11,999 bases of DNA, from assembly GCA_038231615.1 (NCBI GenBank), contig JBBRLA010000219.1:1-11999 (forward strand), read 5' to 3'. The position numbers and the translations under genes are program-made. Numbering within the stretch: position 1 is the stretch's first letter; every line of letters begins with the position of its first letter. Shown here in pieces: positions 1 to 6,349 of the stretch. This DNA is from JBBRLA01 sp038231615 (lineage in GTDB: Bacteria; Myxococcota_A; Polyangia; Palsa-1104; JAEUJZ01). The notes below the pieces were generated by a model that saw only the letters and a list, made by a program, of their open reading frames with translations, searched no databases and had not been told where the DNA came from.

Positions 1-151
1 CAGACCTCCTGACATCCCGTCGACAGACATCGGTCCAGGCCGGCATTTCGATGAATGATTTCCTGGGCCGTGCGGCGCCCCTCCCGAGGAGCGGGCCCGC
101 TTCTGGCTGCGTTAATCATTCATCGGGCATCTGGGGGTGTCAGGAGGTCTG
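1..151. repeat. Long fold-back (MITE-like or structured RNA) element
   Basis: The outer arms 1-18 (CAGACCTCCTGACATCCC) and 134-151 are reverse complements over 18 positions with a single T/G wobble. A second pair, 49-60 (CGATGAATGATT) and 114-125, is a perfect 12-bp inverted repeat. An inner GC-rich stem forms from 72-80 with 92-99, with one bulged base. The left arm begins exactly at the window edge, so the element may extend beyond it. No transposase belongs to it. It could be a miniature inverted-repeat element, an IS remnant or a structured transcript; the pairing is seen directly and the identity is inferred. Confidence 0.6.
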
Positions 152-498
152 GAATCACGGCTCCCGGCGCGGGTCCGATCGCCTGGGTCACCAGGGATTG
201 AAGCACCCGGACGATCGCGAGGGCCTCGCTCCGCGTCCGCTCCAGTCCCTGCAAGTGCTTGGCTGGCGGGGTTTCTGGGACAGCGGGGCCGGGGGGCGCA
301 GGGCGGCACAAGCGAGTAAACATAACATGCTTGTCTGCGAAGACTGGCAGCGGGGCTGCTGGGGGCGCTATGCTGGTCTTGTGAGCGCCGCAGTAGCACG
401 CATGGATGATGACGACGAACGCGACCCGCCGACACCCGAGACAGGTGAGGAGATGACCCCACCTTGACACGTCGACACCGACGGAGTACGTAGCACGT
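152..498. other. Non-coding stretch, no supported gene
   Basis: Open frames on both strands here are arginine/proline-rich and have no recognisable domain or convincing ribosome binding site. A TTGACA at 464-469 lies 17 bp from a poor -10 (TACGTA, 487-492), just before the ATG at 499. If used, it would give a nearly leaderless transcript, but the -10 is too weak to call. Confidence 0.4.
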
Positions 499-655
499 AT
501 GGCCCGGCCCATCAGGATCTCTTCGTTGCCGGCTCGCTACGAGCCGCTCATCGACGCCTTCGGAGAGAGCGCCAGAAATACCTTTATTCCCTCTGAAGAC
601 GACCTGAAGGTCATAAAGAAGCTGATCGTGCGTGCGCAGAGCGCCGGTCACCCTG
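499..655 (+). pseudogene. Possible truncated gene remnant, N-terminal ~50 codons
   Basis: From the ATG at 499 the first ~50 residues look like ordinary soluble protein (MARPIRISSLPARYEPLIDA at the start, then charged residues ending near KVIKKLIVRAQ), with codon choice less extreme than the surroundings. After about base 655 the frame turns into arginine/proline/serine-rich sequence typical of a shadow frame, just where the antisense transposase-like fragment begins. I read this as the surviving start of a gene cut by rearrangement. A GGAG at 483-486 is 12 bp from the ATG, which is a poor spacing. I do not recognise the family, and it may be a chance ORF. Confidence 0.3.
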
Positions 656-709
656 CGCGCAGACCATCCCATCGCTCCATCTTACCACATGCGGGAGACC
701 GTGCTGAGC

Positions 710-859
710 CTGTTCCATTACCGCCATCGTCATCAGCGCCAGCGCACAGGAGGGCTTGCCGGCTCCGGTATCTCGGTACATGGCTTCCAGTTCATCCTGA
801 AAGCGGTTGTCGAACAGGTCCCCTCGATGCATCCTGAGACTATCAAACCGATCGGCGCT
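710..859 (-). pseudogene. Transposase N-terminal fragment (IS remnant)
   Basis: Read on the minus strand from the stop at 860-862, the frame gives about 50 residues containing MHRGDLFDNRFQDELEAMYR followed by DTGAGKP and an ALMTMAVMEQ segment. From memory, the pattern (F-Q-x-E-L, MYRDTGAGK-P, then an ALMAMA-type helix) resembles the N-terminal domain of IS1182/IS5-like transposases. After the ALMTMAVMEQ segment the likeness stops, and no DDE catalytic region follows, so the copy is severely truncated. It faces the coding remnant at 499-655 and probably marks an old insertion and deletion. The family assignment is a memory-based inference. Confidence 0.4.
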
Positions 860-911
860 CTAGTGCAAATCAGGAAGGCTTTGCCTGCCTGGCCTAATGG
901 CTCTGGGCTCC

Positions 912-977
912 GGGCCGCCGACGCTGTCAAGGGTCACGTCAGTGGACTTGCCACGCCCTTGACAGGGGCGGCGGCCC
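912..977. repeat. 66-bp strong fold-back hairpin
   Basis: GGGCCGCCG (912-920) pairs perfectly with 969-977. After a 4x4 internal loop, TGTCAAGGG (925-933) pairs perfectly with 956-964. Inside the loop, GTGG (942-945) pairs with CCAC (951-954). This gives 22 base pairs in three stacked stems. Neither strand has a T-run after it, so it is not a classical intrinsic terminator. It lies about 220 bp beyond the end of the minus-strand operon. Confidence 0.5.
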
Positions 978-1143
978 AGAGTACCCCCGTGCAGGCACCA
1001 TCAGCCAGTTGGTTACCCCCAGCTATCAAATACCTTGATCGGTAACAACCGGCACCTCGATAGCCATGGCGTGGGCACCGCTACCTCGGATGTCTTCAAA
1101 AGGCAGGCGCAGATCGTGAACATCCGCGACAGCATCCTGTGGA

Positions 1144-1163
1144 CCGCCGGCGAGACCCGGCGG
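1144..1163 (-). terminator. GC-rich hairpin downstream of the minus-strand operon
   Basis: CCGCCGG (1144-1150) and CCGGCGG (1157-1163) form a perfect 7-bp stem with a 6-nt loop, 33-52 bp past the stop of the ATP-grasp/phosphatase gene. It lacks a U-tract, so terminator function is a weak inference. Apart from this and the fold-back at 912-977, I see nothing in 860-1195. Confidence 0.25.
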
Positions 1164-1195
1164 ACGGGAGGGTAGCGTGAGACCCGAGGTCCGGG

Positions 1196-3031
1196 CTATT
1201 CGCCCCGCAGGACTTCTTCGGCGGTGGTGGCGGTCACGGGCCTGCTCTCGCGCTGGCTGGTTCGCTCCGTGTCCTGGCAGGTGGAGATTCCGTGGCAAAA
1301 GAGCGCGTCGATGCGTCGGGCGATCTGCCGATACACGGCGCGGTAGCTGGCAAGATCCCGTGAGAGCGGGTCGGGCACCTCGTGCTCGCCGCCCAGGAAG
1401 TATACCTTCCGCGGGTCGAACGCGGCGCCCGGGAGTGCAGCGACATCGACCCAGTTCTCGCGGTCCATCACCAGGAGGACATCCATCTCCCGGGCCGTCT
1501 CCGCGGTGAGCCGACGCGAGCGGTGCGTCGAGAGGTCCACGCCCAATTCAAGGGCCGCCGAAAGCGCGTGGATCGGCGACATTCGGTCCTGCTGCGGGTG
1601 GGTGCCGAATGAAGCGAAAGACCAACCCGGATGCCCCGTGGCGACTCGCCTGGCGTACCCCTCGGCGAAGGGGCTGCGGCAGATGTTTCCCTTGCACAGG
1701 AAGGCGACGCGCAGCGGCCGTCGCGGGGTGCCGACGTGGGCGGGTCCCCCGGTCCCGACGGTCCCACCCAACCCACCCAGCCCACCCAGATCGTGCAGAT
1801 CAGGCAGCCTGCCATCCAGCCGGACGCGCCACGTGCGTAGCTTGCGGTCGATCCGCAAGAGGCCGCGGCGCAGGTCGTCGCCGTACATGCCTACACGGAA
1901 GGCGAAGTCGCGCAGCGGGCTGTCCTCGACAATCTCGTCCGGGGACAGGGCCCGCGGAAGCGTACGCAGCCAGTGGTAGACCGGCCGGATCGAACGATCT
2001 CGCACGACTCCTTGAGCGGCCGAGATCAGCTCATTGTGAAAATTGCGCGCATAGACCACGCGGCTGGACGGGACGCGGCGCTCCACCCTGCCGCGCACGA
2101 AGGTCTCGACCAGTTCCAGGGGCAGGTTCACTCCGGCGAAGATGCCCAGCTCCAGCGAGCCCCAGAAGCGGCCGTTCATCTCCATGACGTGGGGGATGCC
2201 GTCCTGCACCTTGAACTCGATCATCGCCACGCCCGACCAGCCGATGCGGCGGATGATCCGCGTGCCCAGCTCCCGCAGTCCGAAGGTGTCCTGCGGGATG
2301 GTACGACGGTAGGTGCTCTGTCCGCCGCCGAAGGCCTCGCGCAGCCGCTCGTGGGCGTAGGCGTCGAGGACCTTCCCTTCGCAGGACAGGACGTTGAAGC
2401 CGGCGCCATGCCCGCGCAGAACCTCCTGCAGCATGATGGGCACCGTGGCGACATTTTCGCGCACGTAGTCGACCAGTTCGGCCTCGCTACCGATGCGTCG
2501 CACGGCGAAGACGAAAAGGCGGTTGTGCCGGATCACCCGGGAGCAGGCCGGCTTGGCGATCAGCGGATAGCGCAGGGTCGGCAGGCAAGCGCGCAACTCG
2601 TCGAGGTCCGAGACCAGGACGAAGCGCGGCACCGGGACCCCCAACTCGCGGCACAAAAGGTGGAGCTGGTGCTTGTCGTGGGCATACCTGTGGATCTCCG
2701 GGGGGTTCACGCCGAGCAGCAGGCAGTGCCGGGAAAACTCCTCGCGGTGCCGCGCGCACACCTCCAGCATGTCGTCGGTGGTGGGCAACGCGAAGAGAGG
2801 CCGCCGCTGCGACAGTACCCCGGAAAGCTCCCCGGCGAAGCGGTCCACGTCCACATCGCCCCGGCTCAGGCGGAGGTACTCGTCGACGTGGCGGGAATGC
2901 TTCAGCGGGTGATCGATCCAGTCCACCACCGTGACCTTGAAGCCCGCCAGGCTGAACTGCCGCGCCACGCTGGCCGCGGCCCGGTCCCCCGCGCCGAGCA
3001 GCACCGCCTCGTCAGGCGCGTGCGCTGGCAC
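1196..3031 (-). CDS. ATP-grasp enzyme fused to low-molecular-weight protein tyrosine phosphatase
   Basis: This 611-residue protein has two domains. Residues 8-40 are a Rossmann-like pre-ATP-grasp segment (VLLGAGDRAAASVARQFSLA). Residues ~115-320 are an ATP-grasp fold, with K160 (LIAKPA), the hinge E203 (LQEVLRG) and probable metal ligands E272 (MIEF), E284 and N286 (MEMNGRFWGS). Residues ~439-580 are an LMW-PTP with the P-loop C446-x5-R452-S453 (CKGNICRS) and a general-acid DP at D554. A glycine-rich linker (414-430) from a 9-bp repeat joins them. ATP-grasp enzymes ligate carboxylates to amines; LMW-PTPs dephosphorylate tyrosine kinases that control exopolysaccharide export. The GTG start overlaps the deacetylase stop by 20 bp and has AGG upstream (GAAGCAGGTCC). 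Substrates are unknown; a surface-polysaccharide role is inferred from neighbours. A frameshift-made fusion is unlikely because both domains lie in one open frame. Confidence 0.85.
   Translation of the reverse strand: MPAHAPDEAVLLGAGDRAAASVARQFSLAGFKVTVVDWIDHPLKHSRHVDEYLRLSRGDVDVDRFAGELSGVLSQRRPLFALPTTDDMLEVCARHREEFSRHCLLLGVNPPEIHRYAHDKHQLHLLCRELGVPVPRFVLVSDLDELRACLPTLRYPLIAKPACSRVIRHNRLFVFAVRRIGSEAELVDYVRENVATVPIMLQEVLRGHGAGFNVLSCEGKVLDAYAHERLREAFGGGQSTYRRTIPQDTFGLRELGTRIIRRIGWSGVAMIEFKVQDGIPHVMEMNGRFWGSLELGIFAGVNLPLELVETFVRGRVERRVPSSRVVYARNFHNELISAAQGVVRDRSIRPVYHWLRTLPRALSPDEIVEDSPLRDFAFRVGMYGDDLRRGLLRIDRKLRTWRVRLDGRLPDLHDLGGLGGLGGTVGTGGPAHVGTPRRPLRVAFLCKGNICRSPFAEGYARRVATGHPGWSFASFGTHPQQDRMSPIHALSAALELGVDLSTHRSRRLTAETAREMDVLLVMDRENWVDVAALPGAAFDPRKVYFLGGEHEVPDPLSRDLASYRAVYRQIARRIDALFCHGISTCQDTERTSQRESRPVTATTAEEVLRGE
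1763..1789 (-). repeat. Three tandem 9-bp units encoding the Gly-rich linker
   Basis: On the plus strand CCCACCCAA is followed by two copies of CCCACCCAG. Read on the minus strand, these nine-base (three-codon) units encode the repeated Leu/Gly linker between the ATP-grasp and phosphatase domains. In-frame repeat expansion could have built or lengthened this linker. Confidence 0.7.
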
Positions 3032-4022
3032 GGACCTGCTTCACGAGGTTGTGGAAGTTCTCGACCCCGAGCAGGTTCTCGTAAAGGCCCGTGTGCCGCA
3101 CCAGGATGCGCGGGATGACCTGCGGGGCCAGCGAGAGCGTGCGTGCCGGCAGCCAGGTCCCGTCGACCGTCAGCAGGCGCCGGTACCCGGCGGCCAGGGA
3201 GGCCGCCACCACGTTCTCGTCGTACTCGCCGTTGGGGAAGGCCACGGTGTCGATGGGCACCGCCAGCTTTTCCGACAGAATGCGCCGCGACTCGCCCAGT
3301 TCGTACGAGAGCGCCTCGGGGCTCTTCAAGGTGCAAAGCAAGCTGTGGGTCATGGTGTGGGAACCGATCTCGGTGCCGTCGCGCATGCACGCGCGCAGGT
3401 CGTCCCAGCCCATCATGCGCTCGCCGCGAGGCGGGAAGTCGAACTGCGCCTCCAGCGCCCGCAGTGCGGTCTCGCGCACCTTTGCCTCCTTTATCAGCAG
3501 CGCCTTGTAGATGCGCAGGTTGGTATCGATGAGCAGACGCGGATCGGGGCGCAGCGAGTACGGGACGCCGAGGACCTGGATGGTCTTGCAGATGCGTCGT
3601 TCGTGGACCGTGTCGAAGAGGTGGTTCAGGCGCTGCGTCCAGATCGGCCGCCCCGACTGGACGCATTCCACGACGACGTTGTGGACAGCCGGCAGGCCGT
3701 GCTTGCGCAGGATGGGCTGGGCATGCTCGATGAAGTCGGCATAGCCGTCGTCGAAGCTGAGGACGAGGCCGGGGCGCTTGCCCGGAATGTAGCCGGACAG
3801 GCCGGAAAGCGGGATGACTTCGAAGCGCCGCGCCACGTGGGCCATGAGTTCGTCGAAGACACGCACGGGCAGCGGCGGCCAGCACAGGTCGGGGGCGTCG
3901 GCGACTCGATGCAGGCACAGGGTGGTGATGCTGCCGGTGACCTGCTTGTAGAGGTTGAGGATGCGGTCGATGCCGATCCGCTTCAGGATGCGGAACAGGG
4001 TCTCGCGATGAGTCGGGCGCAT
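3012..4022 (-). CDS. Polysaccharide deacetylase (NodB homology, CE4 type)
   Basis: This 336-residue protein should remove N- or O-acetyl groups from a polysaccharide using a divalent metal. Motif 1 is SFDDGYADF (D91 as base, D92 as metal ligand), motif 2 is SHTMTH (H222 and H226 as metal ligands), and motif 3 appears as AFPNGEYD (residues 261-268) rather than the classical RxPYG. A long insertion between motifs 1 and 2 (about residues 118-205) is typical of the larger exopolysaccharide deacetylases. No signal peptide is obvious, so a cytoplasmic or unconventional location is possible. I chose the ATG at 4022 because it sits behind a promoter and an AAAGG; upstream in-frame codons run through that promoter. 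Its stop overlaps the next gene by 20 bp, so the two are probably translationally coupled. Confidence 0.87.
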   Translation of the reverse strand: MRPTHRETLFRILKRIGIDRILNLYKQVTGSITTLCLHRVADAPDLCWPPLPVRVFDELMAHVARRFEVIPLSGLSGYIPGKRPGLVLSFDDGYADFIEHAQPILRKHGLPAVHNVVVECVQSGRPIWTQRLNHLFDTVHERRICKTIQVLGVPYSLRPDPRLLIDTNLRIYKALLIKEAKVRETALRALEAQFDFPPRGERMMGWDDLRACMRDGTEIGSHTMTHSLLCTLKSPEALSYELGESRRILSEKLAVPIDTVAFPNGEYDENVVAASLAAGYRRLLTVDGTWLPARTLSLAPQVIPRILVRHTGLYENLLGVENFHNLVKQVRASARA

Positions 4023-4024
4023 AA

Positions 4025-4042
4025 CCTTTGGGTCCTTTGGGT
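4025..4042 (-). repeat. Duplicated 9-bp unit in the leader of the deacetylase gene
   Basis: CCTTTGGGT occurs twice in tandem on the plus strand. On the mRNA this reads ACCCAAAGG twice, placing two AAAGG Shine-Dalgarno-like cores ahead of the ATG. The core nearest the start is only 2 nt from it, so the distal one or the intervening GGA may be the working site. Confidence 0.55.
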
Positions 4043-4056
4043 AGGTCGTATGCCTT

Positions 4057-4084
4057 AGCCTATCCTCGTCGCTGGCCGGGTCAA
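4057..4084 (-). promoter_or_regulatory. Promoter for deacetylase/ATP-grasp-phosphatase operon
   Basis: On the minus strand the -35 TTGACC (4079-4084) and -10 TAGGCT (4057-4062) are separated by 16 bp. The predicted transcript start is near 4050, giving a leader of about 28 nt to the ATG at 4022. TAGGCT-type -10 boxes suit high-GC myxobacteria. Confidence 0.5.
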
Positions 4085-4096
4085 CTGAGAATGATC

Positions 4097-4137
4097 TGCG
4101 CACCCCTTGGCGGTCGTGCGCAGCGATTGCGCACCCC
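4097..4137. promoter_or_regulatory. Three TGCGCA palindromes upstream of the operon promoter
   Basis: TGCGCA occurs at 4097-4102, 4117-4122 and 4128-4133; the first and last are extended to an identical TGCGCACCCC. They lie just upstream of the minus-strand -35 box, where activator sites usually sit. They could bind a dimeric regulator; this is inferred from position and symmetry only. Confidence 0.35.
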
Positions 4138-4146
4138 AGTCCGCGC

Positions 4147-4848
4147 CTACCCCGGCCGGCGGATGCGCAGCGCCACCTGTTCGTAGTAGGGACCGGCCAC
4201 GCCCAACACGTCATAGCTCTGTCCGAAGGCGGAGGCATAGTCGCAGAGCGCGCGGAACTCGTTCAGCGGATCGCAGAACTCATCGAAGATGATGACCGTG
4301 TCATCGACCAGCCAGGGATGGATTGTCGCAAGGACGTAGAGCGTCGAGGAGTAAAGGTCGCTGTCGTTGTGAACGATGAGCCTGCCCCGCGGCCGGAAGC
4401 CCCGCAGAAAGCCCGGGAGGGTCTGCTGGAACCAGCCCTTGACGAAGCTGACCCGGGAGTCGTCGCTGCTCGGGACGCGCCCCGCGGTCGAGAAGGTCCC
4501 GGCGGTCAAGGTGTCGCCGGTGTGCCGCCAGTCCTCGGGCAGCCCCTCGAAGGAATCGAAGCCCACCAAGCGGCTCTCGGGGTGCCGGTTCAGCCCGGCC
4601 CAGGAAAGAATCGACTCCCCCTTCCAGACCCCGAACTCCAGGTAGTCGATGGGCTCGTTGCGGTACCGTGCGGCCAGGGCGGCGTGGAGCGCGTCGCGCC
4701 GGGCGTAGGACGGCGCCGAGGCGGCATGCTCCCGGGCCCACTGTGCCAGGTACAGGCTGCGGTTGACCGTATCCACTAAGCGGGAGGGGCGCAGGAGGGC
4801 ACCCGCGATGCGTTTCTTGTGCGGAATCAGATTCAAAAGCCGATTCAT
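4147..4848 (-). CDS. TylF/MycF-like class I SAM-dependent methyltransferase
   Basis: This 233-residue protein matches macrocin-O-methyltransferase-type enzymes, which methylate sugar hydroxyls using SAM and a metal ion. The SAM-binding motif is EFGVWKGES (residues 71-79), followed by GFDSFEGLPEDW (97-107), then HNDSDLYSST (160-169, usually H-I-D-x-D-L-Y-x-S-T) and FDEF (188-191), which supply the metal and catalytic acidic residues. The length fits the family. The ATG at 4848 has a GGAG about 8 nt upstream and a promoter behind it. It lies 124 bp upstream of the deacetylase, which has its own promoter. The neighbourhood suggests methylation of a cell-surface glycan rather than an antibiotic, but the substrate cannot be read from the sequence. 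Confidence 0.83.
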   Translation of the reverse strand: MNRLLNLIPHKKRIAGALLRPSRLVDTVNRSLYLAQWAREHAASAPSYARRDALHAALAARYRNEPIDYLEFGVWKGESILSWAGLNRHPESRLVGFDSFEGLPEDWRHTGDTLTAGTFSTAGRVPSSDDSRVSFVKGWFQQTLPGFLRGFRPRGRLIVHNDSDLYSSTLYVLATIHPWLVDDTVIIFDEFCDPLNEFRALCDYASAFGQSYDVLGVAGPYYEQVALRIRRPG

Positions 4849-4891
4849 GGATTGAACTCCAAGTGAAACTCCAGGGGAAAAATGAGCTGAG

Positions 4892-4921
4892 ATTCTGACG
4901 AACGGGACGCGGGGAAGTCAA
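4892..4921 (-). promoter_or_regulatory. Promoter for the methyltransferase gene
   Basis: On the minus strand TTGACT (4916-4921) and CAGAAT (4892-4897) are separated by 18 bp. The transcript would start near 4885, leaving a leader of about 37 nt with a GGAG before the ATG at 4848. Confidence 0.5.
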
Positions 4922-4940
4922 GGAGAACGATGCCGGGGCG

Positions 4941-4958
4941 GGCCGGTTTTGGCCGGCC
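4941..4958. promoter_or_regulatory. GGCCGG repeat/palindrome between divergent promoters
   Basis: GGCCGGTTTTGGCCGGCC sits between the two divergent -35 boxes and ends directly against the plus-strand TTGACA. It contains two GGCC half sites and the self-complementary GGCCGGCC. A shared operator is possible, but nothing else supports it. Confidence 0.3.
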
Positions 4959-4988
4959 TTGACAGCCGCCCCCTCATGCCTCTATAAA
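4959..4988 (+). promoter_or_regulatory. Strong sigma70-type promoter for the lipoprotein gene
   Basis: A perfect -35 TTGACA (4959-4964) is followed after 18 bp by TATAAA (4983-4988), five of six matches to the -10 consensus. Transcription should start near 4995. This also rules out the upstream TTG at 4959 as a start codon, because it is the -35 box itself. Confidence 0.75.
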
Positions 4989-5015
4989 GGCGGGAATTTT
5001 TGGCCGAAGGTCATC

Positions 5016-6209
5016 ATGCCTGTCACACACTACCACCGCGCCTCCGCACCGACAGAAAATCGATGGACCGGGGCGCCCACGGCGCTTCGCGATGGATGGA
5101 CCGGGGCGCCCGCGGCGCTTGGCGATGAGGCGCCGCGTCCCCGTCTGGCGCTTTGCGCCGTCTTCATGGCCCTGTCCCTGGGGCTTTCGGCTTGTGCCCA
5201 GTCGTGCCAGAAGACCTCGGGGCCGGTGGCCGCCCGCGACGACATGGCCCTGGTCCCAAAGGAGTCGGACATCATCTTCATGGCCAACCTGGCCCTGGCC
5301 CGCGGCACGCCCATGTGGAAGAAGCTCACCGACGCCCTCAACAAAGACGCCGCCAGCAAGCAGCAGTACGATGAGTTTGTCGCCAAGTGCAAGCTCGACC
5401 CGCTCAAGCAGCTCGACTCGGCGTTCCTGGCCGTGCCGCAGAACGCCGACCAGAACCGCGAGTTCGCCCTGATCCTCCGCGGCGCCCTGGACCAGAACAA
5501 CCTGGTCGCGTGCATCCGGCAGACCACCAAGGAGAAACTCGGCAAGGAAGTGATCGAGACCACCTACCAGAACCACAAGATTTATTCCGCCGACGCCCAG
5601 GACGGGTCCTTCACCAGCCTGTCGAATCATGTCGCGGTCATCGCCGGGAAAGAGTGGATAAAGAAGGTCATCGACCTGCATGACAACCGCACCCCCGGCG
5701 ATGGCGCCAAGGACCACAAGGAGCTGTCCGAGCTGGTCAAGCGCACCTTGCAGGGCGATGCCTTCTGGGGCGCGGGCCTGGTGCCCCCGGCGGTCAGCCA
5801 GAAGCTCAAGGGCAACCCCCAGCTTGGCACTGCCAGCTCGCTCAAGGCGATCTTCGGCTCGGTGGACTTCGCCAAGGGGCTGCTCCTGCACCTGTCCCTG
5901 GACCTGGGCAGCGAGAAAGATGCCGCCGACACCACCGCCAAGGTGAAGGAGCAGCTGGCCGCGGCCCGCAAGAACTCCAGCGTCATGATGATGGGCATGA
6001 CCGGCTACTTCGACACCATCAAGGTCGAGTCCCAGAAGAACACCTTCGCCGCGGTCATCGATCTGAACCAGCAGCAGGTCGAGGAGCTGACGCAGCGGCT
6101 CTCGGGCCTGCTGTCGAGCGGTCTTTTTGGCGGCGGCGGCGGGGGCGGGCAGCCGATGAAGGCCCCGATGATCCCGCCAATGGATCGCGAGCCCCAGGGC
6201 AAGGAATAG
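5016..6209 (+). CDS. Putative lipoprotein, DUF3352-like, with repeat-derived N-terminal extension
   Basis: This 397-residue protein starts at the ATG at 5016, which has GAAGG five nt upstream and lies ~20 nt after a strong promoter. A signal sequence (RPRLALCAVFMALSLGLSAC) ends in lipobox LSAC with C60 as the likely lipidated cysteine. Unusually, ~40 residues precede its hydrophobic core, and 22 of them (16-37) are two 11-residue units, RWTGAPTALRD and GWTGAPAALGD, encoded by the 33-bp repeat. The mature part has a 'not LA..plWkkL / DPLkqLdsa / ILRGalD' pattern that I associate with myxobacterial DUF3352-like proteins of unknown function, and ends in a poly-glycine run (~residues 372-378). 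No catalytic residues are recognisable. If the extension impairs the signal peptide, export could be altered. It is not obviously tied to the microcompartment genes downstream. Confidence 0.75.
   Translation: MPVTHYHRASAPTENRWTGAPTALRDGWTGAPAALGDEAPRPRLALCAVFMALSLGLSACAQSCQKTSGPVAARDDMALVPKESDIIFMANLALARGTPMWKKLTDALNKDAASKQQYDEFVAKCKLDPLKQLDSAFLAVPQNADQNREFALILRGALDQNNLVACIRQTTKEKLGKEVIETTYQNHKIYSADAQDGSFTSLSNHVAVIAGKEWIKKVIDLHDNRTPGDGAKDHKELSELVKRTLQGDAFWGAGLVPPAVSQKLKGNPQLGTASSLKAIFGSVDFAKGLLLHLSLDLGSEKDAADTTAKVKEQLAAARKNSSVMMMGMTGYFDTIKVESQKNTFAAVIDLNQQQVEELTQRLSGLLSSGLFGGGGGGGQPMKAPMIPPMDREPQGKE
5061..5126 (-). repeat. Two tandem copies of the dispersed 33-bp repeat (reverse orientation), in frame
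   Basis: Copies at 5061-5093 and 5094-5126 abut exactly. On the minus strand each reads ATCGCSAAGCGCC, three variable bases, then GGCGCCCCGGTCCATC plus one base. They match the units at 6261-6326 and 9396-9428. Each adds 11 codons to the lipoprotein, so the frame is kept. Confidence 0.8.
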
Positions 6210-6233
6210 CGATCCCAGCGCCCAAACCCGGCG

Positions 6234-6239
6234 TATATT
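6234..6239 (+). promoter_or_regulatory. Possible -10 box for the microcompartment operon
   Basis: TATATT lies 25 bp after the lipoprotein stop and 111 bp before the next start, in an otherwise GC-rich gap. No convincing -35 is placed 16-18 bp upstream. If used, the tandem 33-bp repeats would be transcribed in the 5' leader. Confidence 0.3.
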
Positions 6240-6260
6240 CACTGAAACAGCGAACCCGCA

Positions 6261-6326
6261 ACCGCGAAGCGCCATTGGCGTCGCGGTCCAAAGATCGCGA
6301 AGCGCCACGGGCGTCGCGGTCCATCG
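6261..6326 (+). repeat. Two tandem copies of the dispersed 33-bp repeat, intergenic
   Basis: Copies at 6261-6293 and 6294-6326 abut exactly. The second reads ATCGCGAAGCGCC, ACG, then GGCGTCGCGGTCCATCG. The core GCGCC-N3-GGCGY and the outer CGCG/CGCG can pair into a hairpin. They lie just upstream of the Shine-Dalgarno (GAGGAG, 6333-6338) of the following gene. Confidence 0.8.
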
Positions 6327-6349
6327 AAAACCGAGGAGCAGCAAAAGTC

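Noticed and set aside
152..1195. tRNA or other known RNA gene in the gene-poor region
   Set aside because: No cloverleaf, anticodon arm or T-loop pattern could be found by eye.
3026..3041. sigma54-like TGGCAC...TGC
   Set aside because: The GG-GC spacing is nine, not ten, and the site is inside a coding overlap in the wrong orientation for any gene start.
1973..3118. 381-codon plus-strand frame
   Set aside because: Antisense to the ATP-grasp domain, which has conserved motifs; the plus-strand translation is His/Gln/Val-rich shadow sequence.
4959..5015. Upstream TTG start for the lipoprotein
   Set aside because: That TTG is the -35 box of the promoter; transcription starts about 35 bp downstream of it.
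5061..6326. CRISPR array from the 33-bp repeats
   Set aside because: Copies are directly abutting or kilobases apart, with no regular spacers and with in-frame coding copies.
4974..6344. 456-codon open frame antisense to the lipoprotein gene
   Set aside because: It mirrors the coding frame of a gene with a strong promoter and signal peptide, and shows Gly/Ala/Leu/Asp-biased sequence without domains; long antisense frames are normal at this GC content.
6275..6349. Longer N-terminus for the 128-residue protein
   Set aside because: It would start at a TTG within the 33-bp repeat; the ATG at 6350 has a Shine-Dalgarno upstream and the internal duplication begins right after it.
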